From assembly GCA_964399875.1 (NCBI GenBank), contig CAYNRQ010000009.1, positions 1 to 25,473 of the forward strand: a stretch of 25,473 nucleotides of DNA, in the 5' to 3' direction. Position 1 is the stretch's first letter. Each line of letters starts with the position of its first letter. The position numbers were made by a program, and so were the translations under genes. This stretch comes from CAYNRQ01 sp964399875. Lineage in GTDB: Archaea; Aenigmatarchaeota; Aenigmatarchaeia; QMZP01. The notes beneath the pieces were generated by a model, which saw only the letters and a list, made by a program, of their open reading frames with translations, ran no database searches and was not told where the DNA came from. This document shows positions 1-12,000 of the stretch, one piece after another.

Positions 1-3000
1 GAAACTCATCCTTTTGGTAAACATCCAAATCAAATTCGAGGTGGGATTCATTGGTATAGTTCATTGTCTGGATAATAAATGATTCACCCTCATTGATATT
101 CTTATAACCATCCCATGAAAGATTGTAAAACAGTGTTCCCTGTGTTGATGTTTCGGTTGGTGCTTTTATCTGATATGTCGCCACAGCATGTTCATTCACT
201 CCGATAGAGCTTGTTATGGTCCATGTAAGTATATTGTTTTCCAGATCCGTATCAGATGAATAACTCACATTACCTTCTATATTCGGGTTTGCAGGAGTCC
301 ATCCTGATAATATATCTTCTGTCAGTGTTATCGTCCCTGTCGTTGGACCACATCCCTTGTTGTGTATAACAAGTGCAGAATCAAGGACCTTGTTGTTTCC
401 TATAATAAATGGTGTTTCTCTTATTATCTCAAGAATTCCTATACTATTGCTATTTTCTATTGTGTGGGTTGTTGTTTCTGTTTTGTCTATGCCGGGGTAC
501 GTATAGTTTACAGTCACATTTATTGTAATGTTTTCATCTGTATTACTTGATGCTATATTAAATGTTAAAGTCACATTAGAAGGATTTGATATGTTGGTTG
601 AATTATATGCTGGTGTTATATTCCAGTTTGATGGTTTTTCAAATGTTACATTGTATTCTATTTTATCACTGAATGGATGATTAATTGTTATATTTAAGGT
701 TTCATTAGTGTTATTACACATATAATTTACTGATGTTGCTGTTATTGTCACATTCCTTATTATGAATGTTTCTGCTCTTTGGGACTGACCTAAAGCATAG
801 GTAACGGTTGCATTTATTGTATATGTGTCTTGCAACCATGTGGAAGTAGTTATATTGGTGAAGTTTTCATATCTTGTTGTGTTTGCATTCAGGGTTACAT
901 CTTCATGTGTTGAAGAGTTTATAGAATATCCAGAGGAGTTGGTTATGTTAATGGTTATATTAGCCGTGTAAGAAACACTGGTTGGGTTCTCTATCCTTAA
1001 TGTTATATTGAGATTACCGTCTCCCTGCTCCATCCCGTTTGTTTCAGTGGTATTTATTTTTGATATTATATCCAGAACCCTGATCCTTGAGCTTGCAAAT
1101 GCCTCTAAAGTTATATTATTAATTGTGAGGTTATTGCCCCCCACATTTCTGATTTTTGCAAGGCAATAGCCTGTTCCATTGACTGCTATCTGATTATTTA
1201 GTACTGATATCGCTTTTGTTTCTGTTGTGTTTGTATAGTAAGAATGCAGAATATCGACCCAGGCTGTTGAATTATAAACAAAAACCCTTGCATATGACTC
1301 ATTTCCTGTCCAGTTTATTGTCAAGTTCACCAGTCTGTAATTTCCTGCAGGGCAGGGAAACGATGTTATTAATTCTGAGTTATATTCTATGCTCTGCGGC
1401 AAGGATTCTGATGCATTTCTGTCTATTTCTTTGTATAAAGTTTGTGAAATAGTGTCATTATCTTCATCCTCTGTGGAATTGGCTGTTAAATTTACGATAA
1501 AATAATGCGTATAGTTTGTCGCATTAACAGTCCATGTAACATTCTTTTCTTCATTTATCGAAAAACTGCCCATATCCTGTTGTGCAGACGGATAGAGCTC
1601 CCAGCCGTTAGGAACATCTATAGTTGCATTTGCATTGGTTATAGCTCCTGTAAATGCTTTTAGTGTTGTAATCACATCAAAGGATCTGTTCTCAAATATT
1701 TCACTTGGATAATAATTGTATGTTATCTCTAGCATCGGTGAACATTCAGGGAGGTCCAATTCTACAGTAAATGTGTTTGATGTGTAATCATTATAGCATG
1801 AATCTGATTGTACATAACCTCTCCAGTACTGTGTTCCATTGCCATAATTGCAATCAGGTGTAAATGTAACCTCTGCATGGCCAGTATCATTCGCATCCGT
1901 GTTATTAACTGTATTATAATTAACCTGATTCGTTGTGACATTGAATTTTACATTTGGTTTTGTTTTACCTGTGAAATTGGTCTCATTTTCCAAATTATCC
2001 AGATCATAAACCTGGAGTGTAAAGGTTGCGGGACTGGACAGGTTCGCAATTGTTCCATCCCCATAAACGTGCGTGAGGTTTATGTCAGCCTTGTTCATGT
2101 AAAAGGAATTGTCGTTATCAACATAGTCACCCCCTGCCACAGTGGTGTTATAGTTGTAACTCTCATTATCATATGATTCGAACCAGAATATGGCTGATTT
2201 CTCTGCATAATTGTCACAGGAGTATGAATAATTAAGGCTAACTCCTGTCCAGTTCAGGGTCACTCCACTACAGTTATTTGAGAATCCTGCACAATCAGGA
2301 CCGCAGCATCTTACACCATAGGCTTGCGTTATTGTTCCAACCTTTACCCATAGGGTTACATTGACTGTATCTCCCTTGTTGTCATCCACCCTCACACTAA
2401 AATTCTTTGGCATGGACCATGATTCTGTTCTCGGGCTCATGTTGGCCTGATCCAGAGTTGGTCCTGTCTTTATGTAGAACCACCCAGTTAGACTATCATT
2501 GTAATTGGTTTTCGATGCATTGTAGTAGAAATCCTTGGATGCATTTGCTGTTGCGTTGTACCACCCATCTGATGCATTTACAGAGTTCCAATAGCATTCA
2601 TAGTAACCGCTTACAACCTCTGTGACATCATCACAGGTCCCTGTTATGGGTCCCTCTGCATAGAACGTTGTGTTTACACCACCCAATTCCACATCGCAGT
2701 CATCGAGCACGGCCGCTGCGAAGTATATGCTGTCTCCCCTGTCATAATAATCTGATGCCGTGGGGGTTTGCAGTGGATTTGTTATGCTGATGTTGAAATC
2801 TCCCATGACTGTTACATTATATGCATTGGTCTCATTGTCCTCATAGCACTGGCTGTTCTCTATGAATGATTTCCATGTCCTGTTTCCCACCTCAAACCTT
2901 GGCCCTGTGCATGTCGGGTCAAATGAATAATAATAAAATCCTTCAGTCCCATTACTTGTGTTGGTTCCTATCATGTACCAGAATGAGTTGTTTACATCAT

Positions 3001-6000
3001 ATGTTACAGAAAAATTTATTGTTTCATTTATTGCTGAGCCGTTTTGATCCTTCCATAGAACGATAAAGGTTGCTGTTTGAGAGGCATTTCTGTTTGCTGT
3101 GATACCGCCTTCACCCTGTATTATCTGGTAGGTTGTGTTGTCTCTTTGTATGTTTATTGAATATGCTGTCGTGTTAAGAGTGTTGGGTGTTGAAGCGTTG
3201 TCGGTTATGTTGAATCTGTATCTTGCTGATGAATTAACATAAGCGCAGGTTAAGTTCACTGAGAAGTTTAACGTGGTGTTGGATGAACACGCAGTGCAAT
3301 TTTGTGTTTGCAAATACAGCCATCCATTCCCGTAATCTATTTGAAGGGTTACATTTACATCATCCCCTTCTTTATCGAATGCTGTTATATTGAATGTCCA
3401 TCCTCCCCCCCATCCTCCTGCACCACCGCTTCCCTGCACTCCCTGCGCTGTCAGGTTTGTGTATTCAGGAGGCCAATTAACATCAAGTGTGACATTATAT
3501 ATATCTGAAACATTGTAGGAATAACAGCTGTCCAAGGTTTCGTTTATGAAACCCAGCCATGTCCTGTTTCCGGATTCATATCTTGTGTCTGGATAGAAGT
3601 AGTAGTGCACATAACCCGTTGAGTTTGTTGTGTTATAGCCATCTGTTATGTTCTCATTCGCATCATTCTTACTTATATTAAATGACACATAAGCCGCTGG
3701 GTTAAGATTGAATGTGTTGTTATCTTTATCATAAACCCTGAGTATGAATATGGCAGGAGAATATTGTGTGGCTGTGGACCAGTTTCCGCTTACGTATGAT
3801 ATATTAACCTCGCTTTTATTTACATAGTGATAATTGGCGCTTTCACTGGTGGTGTTGATATTATTTAGTTCATCTGTTGCATTAAATTTATAATACCACC
3901 ATTCCACATCATTGCATGTATAATTTTTTATAAAGTATATTATATCACCATCGCATCCTGTACAGTTCTTTTGGCCTACGAATTCCCAGTTTCCTGTAAC
4001 TGTTTTCTTTACATAAAGGGATACATTCACAAGTTCTCCTGGGTCATCAGAAACATTTATTGTATAATTATACGTCCTGCCCCAGCCACCACTAGACGGT
4101 GTAACAGACGGGTTGTTTAGCTGCGGTGGTGTTAAAAGATAGAACTCTGTTGAGTTTGTTATATTGTTGAAATAATTCTCGGTTATGTTTGCTACAACAG
4201 TATATCTTCCAATGTCCTTTCCTGATGAATCCCAATTACAGATATAGTATCCGCCATAACCCAGATAACTTGCAGTGCATGTTTCAGATATTCCTTTATC
4301 CTCATTGGTAAGGTTGAAAATAACAGTAGCTCCTGATCTTTCTGTGTCACAATCATCCTTAACAGTAACATTAAGTGGTATTATACTTCCTCTTGTATAG
4401 TTCTGGGTTCCGTTGGGTTCATTGATTGGCGTATTGTTTAATGTTCCATACAGATAGAATGATCTGGAATCTGTAAGGTTGGTTTTGTAGCATGTGTCAT
4501 TGGTATCTCCTCTCCACATGTGCTGTCCAATCACATATATACCCGAACATCCCCATGTTGAGTAATTCATTGTTCGTGTAAGATAACCTGTGCTGTTTAC
4601 AGTATCATCATATCCCCCGGAATCCCATGTTGCTATATCAGTTGTTGTTATACTTATGTATCCGCCTGCCCCGTTCGGGTTTTCCTGCGCATCAGTATCC
4701 CATACCTTTAGGATGAATTTTGATGTGTCTGTTCTGTTTATGATGGTATCTGCATCAGGAAAATCTGTGTATGTATTAACATCATCCTCTTCAAGTATAA
4801 AATCTTCAATCTCCTCTGTCTCATTTTGATGTCCGTATGGGTCTGTTGTATTGAATTTGAAGTAAAGGGCCATTGGAAAACTTGAGTAATTTGCGAGCAG
4901 CTGGCTGCAGTTCCATGTGACATTTGTCATCGTGTAGTTCTGCATGGGGTCATATCCGACAGCACTCCTGTTCTGGTGAAGCTTCCAGTCATATCCGACA
5001 CCGACTGTGTAGTTAGAAATCCATAGAAGCATGTCAATGGTCTGGTTATTGGGTGCCCACAGCCACACAGTAAAGTTCAGACCTTCTCCCCACCCGCCTG
5101 TTTCTGGGAAAACATAGGTGAGATTCATCTGCGGTATTATTGTTTGTTCATTATGGTAATAAAGGGTTGGCTCTGGATAATTGTATTTTCTGTTTGCAGG
5201 CACACCAAACAGGTTCACCTCGTCATCATTTTGTTCCCTCTGAGCTGCAGCAAATATTGTGTTGTTGCATACTATTGTGGAGTTCTCAGATGCCAGTATC
5301 CCGCCATAGTTCCTTCCCCAGTATATCTTGTTTGCATATGGGTAAGAATAGCCTGTGGATAGGTTGCTGAAGCAATATGACCTGTTGGCATGTTTATTGG
5401 CAGGGTCAGCATCACCGCTCCAGCAGAATATATCATCAGTGGCGTTCCACAGAGTGCAGTTTGTGTCAGGATAAAGCGCTGCTATGGCTATGTATTCAGT
5501 GTCATAGGGTATTACTATCCTGTCTGCAAACTCCTTTTCAGGCAGGAAAACTGATAAGTCCACTCCATTGGAGTCTGCTGTCTGCATTGCACCTATTGCC
5601 AGAGGGTTTCCGTTCTCATCCTCTCCTATGGCGGCCTCAACACTCATGTCCATAAACCTGTAGCAATCTTCAAATGGATCTGTTCCGCTCGGGTCGCCAC
5701 CCCTGCAGCTTCCATCCCACTCACTACTGCCATCCTGATCATAATAAGCAGCAGGGTCCATTATCTGCGCAGGTATTACAGCCCTGTAATACCTGGAAAG
5801 CATGTGGAGCCCTCCTCCCTCATCCTTGATAGAGACTGTCACTGATGAAGCGCCGTCGCTGAAATATAACTTAATCTTTGTGTTGTTTACAGGCGCAGGC
5901 GCATCCATGTATTGCGTCCCAAAACCGTATATCATGTCTGTTGTGGCAGGGTATAACGGCCCTACATCGTATGTGGCAGAGCTTTCTGCAAACCCCAAGA

Positions 6001-9000
6001 CAGGCACAGAGCAGTTGTGGATTGTTGTTACTCTTTGTGTCCAGTCAGAAAGCTGTGTTACTGTATTATTTGTTAGGGTGACATTCTCTGTAAGCGTCCA
6101 TCCACCGCCTGGCACTCCTGTCCAGTGCTCGCAGTACGCGTTCCCGCCGTCATCACCCCATAAAGGAAGCAGGTATACAGCATCATCTCTACCTGCATCA
6201 GTTCTGTAGAACATGTACCTGAATTCCTTGCTTGCCCACCCCACAGGGACCATGGCATCGCCAGCGCCGTTGGTGTCATCGTACTTTCCAGCGTATATGG
6301 GATTATCTGTGCATATGGGTGTTGTGGTTCCTATGTCGTTTCCTACCAAAAGCAGTTCTCCTGCGTCTATTGTCCATGAACTGGCTCCGACCTCTACTGT
6401 GGTGTCATTATAAAATGCAATCACAGCAGGATTATAGTCATTTGCTGTGGTTAATGGATAAAACAAGCACTGGGGGGAGGAATAATTGAATGTGTCCTGA
6501 AGGTCTGTGACAGGGCTCTCTGTTGTCAAAGAGCCATAATAAACATATATCATGGTGTTGTTGTTGGCTGTTATATTCGGAACCTGGGCCCATATCCTGA
6601 AATCAGACCTTCCGCAAGCGCTTGGATTAAACCAGTGGGGTATAATGTCTCCGGACATGTTTGCTATCCTTAAATCCCCGCAGTCTGATTGCAGATCCCC
6701 TCTGGCAAGAAGGGATTCTGTATCAATCGACATATAAACCTGATATTCCGGCAGGTCATAGTTGTTTGGGTTTGTTATGTTTACAGGTATCCTGTATGCC
6801 CATGTTGTATTGAACCAGCCCACAGGAGGATCAGCTGCCAGGAACCATGGCCTTGCTTCAGTAAATATGCCTTTGTCGTGTTCCACCTCTGCAGGGCCCA
6901 GTGTGTAAAGGTAGGGCCAAACACTAGGCACATAAGCAGAGTACTCCACTTCAACCCTCCCCTCAAGACCACTCCACTCCAGAACCAGGGAATCGTTCTC
7001 ATTAAAGACTCTTGCACCACCACTGTCAGCAATCCTGAATTCTTCAGGCAGGTACTCCCTGAAGGAGTACTTTCCTGTCTGTATAAGCGGGTTAATCTCT
7101 ATGGATGATTCAAAGGCCCCTTCATCCGGATATATGGTTATTGGTATGTTCCTTATTATATCAAACTCATAATCCTTTTTGACAAGAAAGTGCGATGTCA
7201 TGCTGCTTGATAATCCAGAGGATTCAGCAGATACCTGCATTATGTATATGCCTTCAACAGATGTCTTATATTCAGCTTTATAGATGCCTTTTTTTATTCC
7301 CTGTATTGTTTCCATGTCATTAGAAAGTATTGTTTTAATGCCGTTTGGATCCGTAATTGTAAGGTTTAAATGCGAATAGGTCTTGTAACCACCCTTGTCC
7401 AGGGTCACTATAAGCATTTCTGCAGTTTCTCCTGGTTTGTAGGTGCTCTTCTTTGTGTTTATTGAAACAACACCCCAGTCAAACCATATTTCTTCCTCAT
7501 CGAATCCTGACTGGATTACAAGCCTGTATCTTCCTGGTTTTACACTTCTTTCTTTTGGAACCTCAATCACATATTTTCCTTCACCGGTTTTTTTAATGAT
7601 TGGGGCAATCGTTGAGCCAGAGCTGTGTTCAACATATGCCTGTATTCCGCCCTGCTCTAGGGCATAGCTCTGTTCAGAAAGCTTCGGGACATTCCATTCG
7701 ATACTGTCATTGATTCCGTCATTATCAGAATCCAATAATCTGACTTTATGCGCTTTATCAAGCGTTACATCCATGGAATTACGGAAAAGCTTGTCTGTTC
7801 CATTGAACCATAAAAGTCTTATTCCTTCTTTAACAGCTATATCAAAAACGGGTTTTTCATCAAAACCAAAGGTTTTATTTTGTTTTATTGTGTGTATCTT
7901 GCCAGGGGTGTTTATTCCAGGAGGGAGCCGGGTTCTAACTGTGATGTTCTCATAATGGATATCCTTTGTATTGCTCTTTATATTCACAATCTTTCTGGGT
8001 CTGCCTTCTTTATAGTCTTCTATTTCTGTTTTTTCTGGAGCAGGTGTTTGATATTCAATCACATTGCTGCCTGCTGTCACTTTCCATTTGACAGGTTTTC
8101 CTGTACTGCTTTCAGATTGTTCTACTTTATAGCCGGCGGGCTCTATAACGATCTCCTTTTTACTTTTTATGTTGTTAATATTCCATTCTATGCTCTCTGA
8201 TTTTTTTTTCTCTCCTGAAACATAACCTGTTGCATGCGGTTTTGATTCCTTTTCTTTTCTTATTCTGCTTTTTATTTCCTTTTTTATTCTTTCCTTGTTT
8301 ATTTTTTTCTTTCTTGTTTCTTGATCTGTTTTTTTGTTATTTTCGGTTATTTCAAAGAAATCGGTTTCATCAGGATTGATTTCACCTATATCCAGAGTCA
8401 GATTGTTATATTTTATCGACGTGTTTTGGTATATACTTATTTTTTCAAATCTGAGTTTAATATCCGGATGCTGCTTCAATAAAAGTTCTTTTCTATCTCT
8501 TGCTGTGAGAACCTCTGTCAGACCGCTAGAAACATCTTTGCTTGTTATGAGGTTTCCTTTTTCTCGGCTCAGAACCCTTACAATATTGCTGTTGTTTTTG
8601 TAAATCCTTATATTGGTTGCTTCTTTTGGAATCAAATCATCCAGGTCTTTTTCTTCAATTTCTCTTTCTACGAATACAGGAGGTGTTTTAAATTCAATTT
8701 CTATTGTTTTATTCTGGCCTGATTTGATTAAGGGAATTATCAATTCATAGTAATTTTTTTGCGTGTAATTAAGTATTGCTGTTCCTTTAATTATTTTAAA
8801 ATCAAAGGCTTCCTTCATTATCTTTCCATCGCGCTTGTCTAACCTGTGGGAATAATTATAGTAGTCTGTGTCGAATATGTTGAAGAAATTTATGGTTTGT
8901 CTCCAAACAACAGGCTCTCCTGGAATTATTTCTTGCTGCACAGGGTCTTCAACACGTCTGAACATTCCTGCTCCTTTTATCAGTGTTATGTTAGGTATAG

Positions 9001-12000
9001 TGGCATTCAGAGGGGTAATGAGTATTTCGATTGTGTTTTCTGAGCCAGTGAAATTTTCATCGCCATAAAAAATTGCTGATATATTAGCAGTAGTGTTTTC
9101 AGTAACATTGGGCATAAGAAACCAATTTATCGCAATTCCGTCAGAAATGATGCTTTGGTTATAATCCACATTTCCATTAAAAAAGAATTGTATGGATTTG
9201 TTATCCATTGTTGTTTCATTGTCCATTAAAAGAATGGCTCTTGCCTCTACATATTGATTAGAATATGGTTCATAATCGTCAAGCGTGAGATCAAGTTTAG
9301 TTGATGCTTTAATCTGTATAAATCCTGTCTTTTTTGTTTTATTTCCATTTTCATTTAGAACAGCCATTATTGCTCTGCTACCAATTTCTGTGGATATGTT
9401 TGTACCAAGAACAGCATCTGATTGGCATACTGCATTACTGCATTTCTTGAATATTTTCCCGCCAATAAGCTGAAAGTCATCAGGGATGTTAATTTCAAGT
9501 GATGAATTTGCTGATATGTTTTTCACAATAACAGAGACATTGAAACTCTGACCCCTCTCTACCCATTCTGGAAGAATTATGCTTATGGCCTTTTCTGATT
9601 CTTTGTCTGCAGGTCCCAGAACTAAAATAGTCTTTGTTTTTGAAGCATTTAGGCTGTCGGAGAAAGCAATTGCTGTTACCTCTTTTTCTCCGGGTGCTGC
9701 GCTTTCTGTTGATACCACTACAGTGCTGCTGCAGGATTCGACAGATTTGCAGAATATGGTTCTGTTTCCGGAAAGCAATTCAAAATCAATAGGTAGAATT
9801 AACTCCAGGGTGATGTTTGTCACATTCATGCCCAATACCACAGAGCTGATAGTTATGTTTTTCCCCCTTGTTATGTTTTCTGGCAGAATCAGGTCAACGT
9901 TAAGACTAGCTTCTTTGGATTTTTCACTTTTTATGGTCACTTCAGTTTCTTTTTGGGATGGTTTTAGATATTCTTCAGGCATTCCAGAAAACACTGTTTT
10001 AATAACATGGGTCCCGTTCTCAAGATTAAGTTCAATCCTTGAAAAACCATCTGGATCAGTTAGATTTGATCCTATTAGTGAATTATTTAGATAAAAATTT
10101 ATTGTCCTGTTTGGCAGACCTGAGCCATTGTCAAGAAGCAGTCTTGTGTTTATTGAATTATTAAGATATTCTAATTCCAGAGATGTGCTTGCCCACACGT
10201 ATATTGTTTTTTCCCTTGTTATTGTGGTGGGACTTATTGTTGGTTTGTTTATGATTGCGCCTGTCAGAGAAGTATTTGTGCCATTGGTTATATTCTGGGC
10301 AACAACAAGGGTTGATATGAGAATAAAGAAGATAATCGCAATCAATATCTGGATCTGACCTGTCTTTGTCTGGGATTTGAATTTTTTTACCAAAAGATTT
10401 GCAGGAAAAAACAGGGGAGTGCTGTCATTTTTTATAAATGTGCGCATATAAAACTGGGAACTGAGAAATAGAGCCAAAAGAAAGATTACAATTATTGATA
10501 TGTTAAGAAATGGTATGAATACGGATTGGACTGCTTCAACATAGCCCTGTTCATAAGTTAATATCAATCTTATATCGTGCGGACCAAGTTCAATATCATA
10601 ACCAGCTTCACCCATAATGCCAATGGAACAGGAAGAGCCGGGGATAAGTTGATCGCAGCTGCTGTTCAGGCTTCCTGGAGCAATCCTAAATCCACTTGGA
10701 AGAACCCATTCTATAATCATGTTCTCTGCAGGTGCAAGGCCTTTGTTCGTAACAGATGCATTAATTGCTATTGTTTCTCCTCTTGTCACACTGCCAGGTG
10801 ATTCTATAATAATTTCTATTTCTTCTGGCAGGGCGCAATCAGAAGGGCAGTTCTTGTGGTTTTCCTTCTCCTCGCAAATACCATTGCCGCAACAGGGGGT
10901 TATTGGTGTGTTGGAGCATGTGCCGTTAAGGCAAACATCATTCGTGCATATATTATTGTCATCGCAATCCAGATTGATTAAGCAATTTTGTTCTGATGAG
11001 GGGCAGTCATCAGGGCATGACAGATTCTCATCCTTTTCACACAAACCATCACCACAACACGGTATTATGGGGATATTTACGCATGTCCTGTTTTCAGCCA
11101 AACATATATCTGATGTGCATGTGTTGTTGTCATTGCAATCTGTATTAGAATAGCATTCATAATCCAGTGTGCAATTTTCTATAAAAACACAGGAGCAATT
11201 GGTCTCGTCAATGTATTCGCACAGATTACATGTCAGATTGCAGGCCTTAATCGTGCAGTTTTGCGTTTCTAATGGTTTGCTTAAAGCCGTGCCGCATGCA
11301 TTGATATCAACGCATGTTCTTATTTCCTGGCCTGAAACACATTCAGACCATTCAGTGCAGTTCCATGATTCTTGGCAGGTTTCATTGATTGTTTGGTTTA
11401 TGGTTTCATTTGCTGTTTGGTTTATAGTATCATGATCCGTGCAGTCTGGCACACAATTACTGCATGTGCTGTTTGAACATGTGTTTATGCATGTGGCGTT
11501 AAAACCGTCTGGGCACATAAGAATTGAATCAGGGCAAACTACACCATAGCATGGGTCTTGGGGCAGTTCATGAGCACTGCAGTCCGGAGTACAGGAAGTG
11601 CATGAACCGTTTATACATATGTTTTGGCATGAAGCATTGTACCCGTCCGGGCATGTTGAACTTGAAAAAGGGCATGCTATTCCAGTACACGGATCTGTTG
11701 ATATTTCTTGGGGTGATTGTGTATTATTTTCTGATTCTGCTGGTTTTTCAATAACGGGCTCTGTTGTTTCTTGCGGGTCCTTATGTGATTCTTTGGGTTG
11801 TTCAGGTGGTGGTGATTCTTCTGGAATCTCTGCATTGATTTGGGACTCTGCTATTTTCTGGGTTTCCTGGGGGGTGGAGGATTCTTGTGGCTCTGGTGTT
11901 CCTATGTCAATGATACTTCCTGTGTAGTTCAGGGCAACTACCATAGGGATGAAAAAGAGAAGAAACAAAAAGATAAAAAGAGCTATCCTTGCCTGGCTTT

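Noticed and set aside
1..1750. A second gene boundary inside the left part of the giant frame
   Set aside because: The same frame stays open and the translation continues as sequon-rich Ig-like sequence with no signal peptide or promoter-like gap.
362..11927. Many plus-strand open frames of 60-171 codons across 1-12040
   Set aside because: All lie antisense to the giant minus-strand frame, have odd compositions (Cys/His/Ser-rich) and no recognisable domains.
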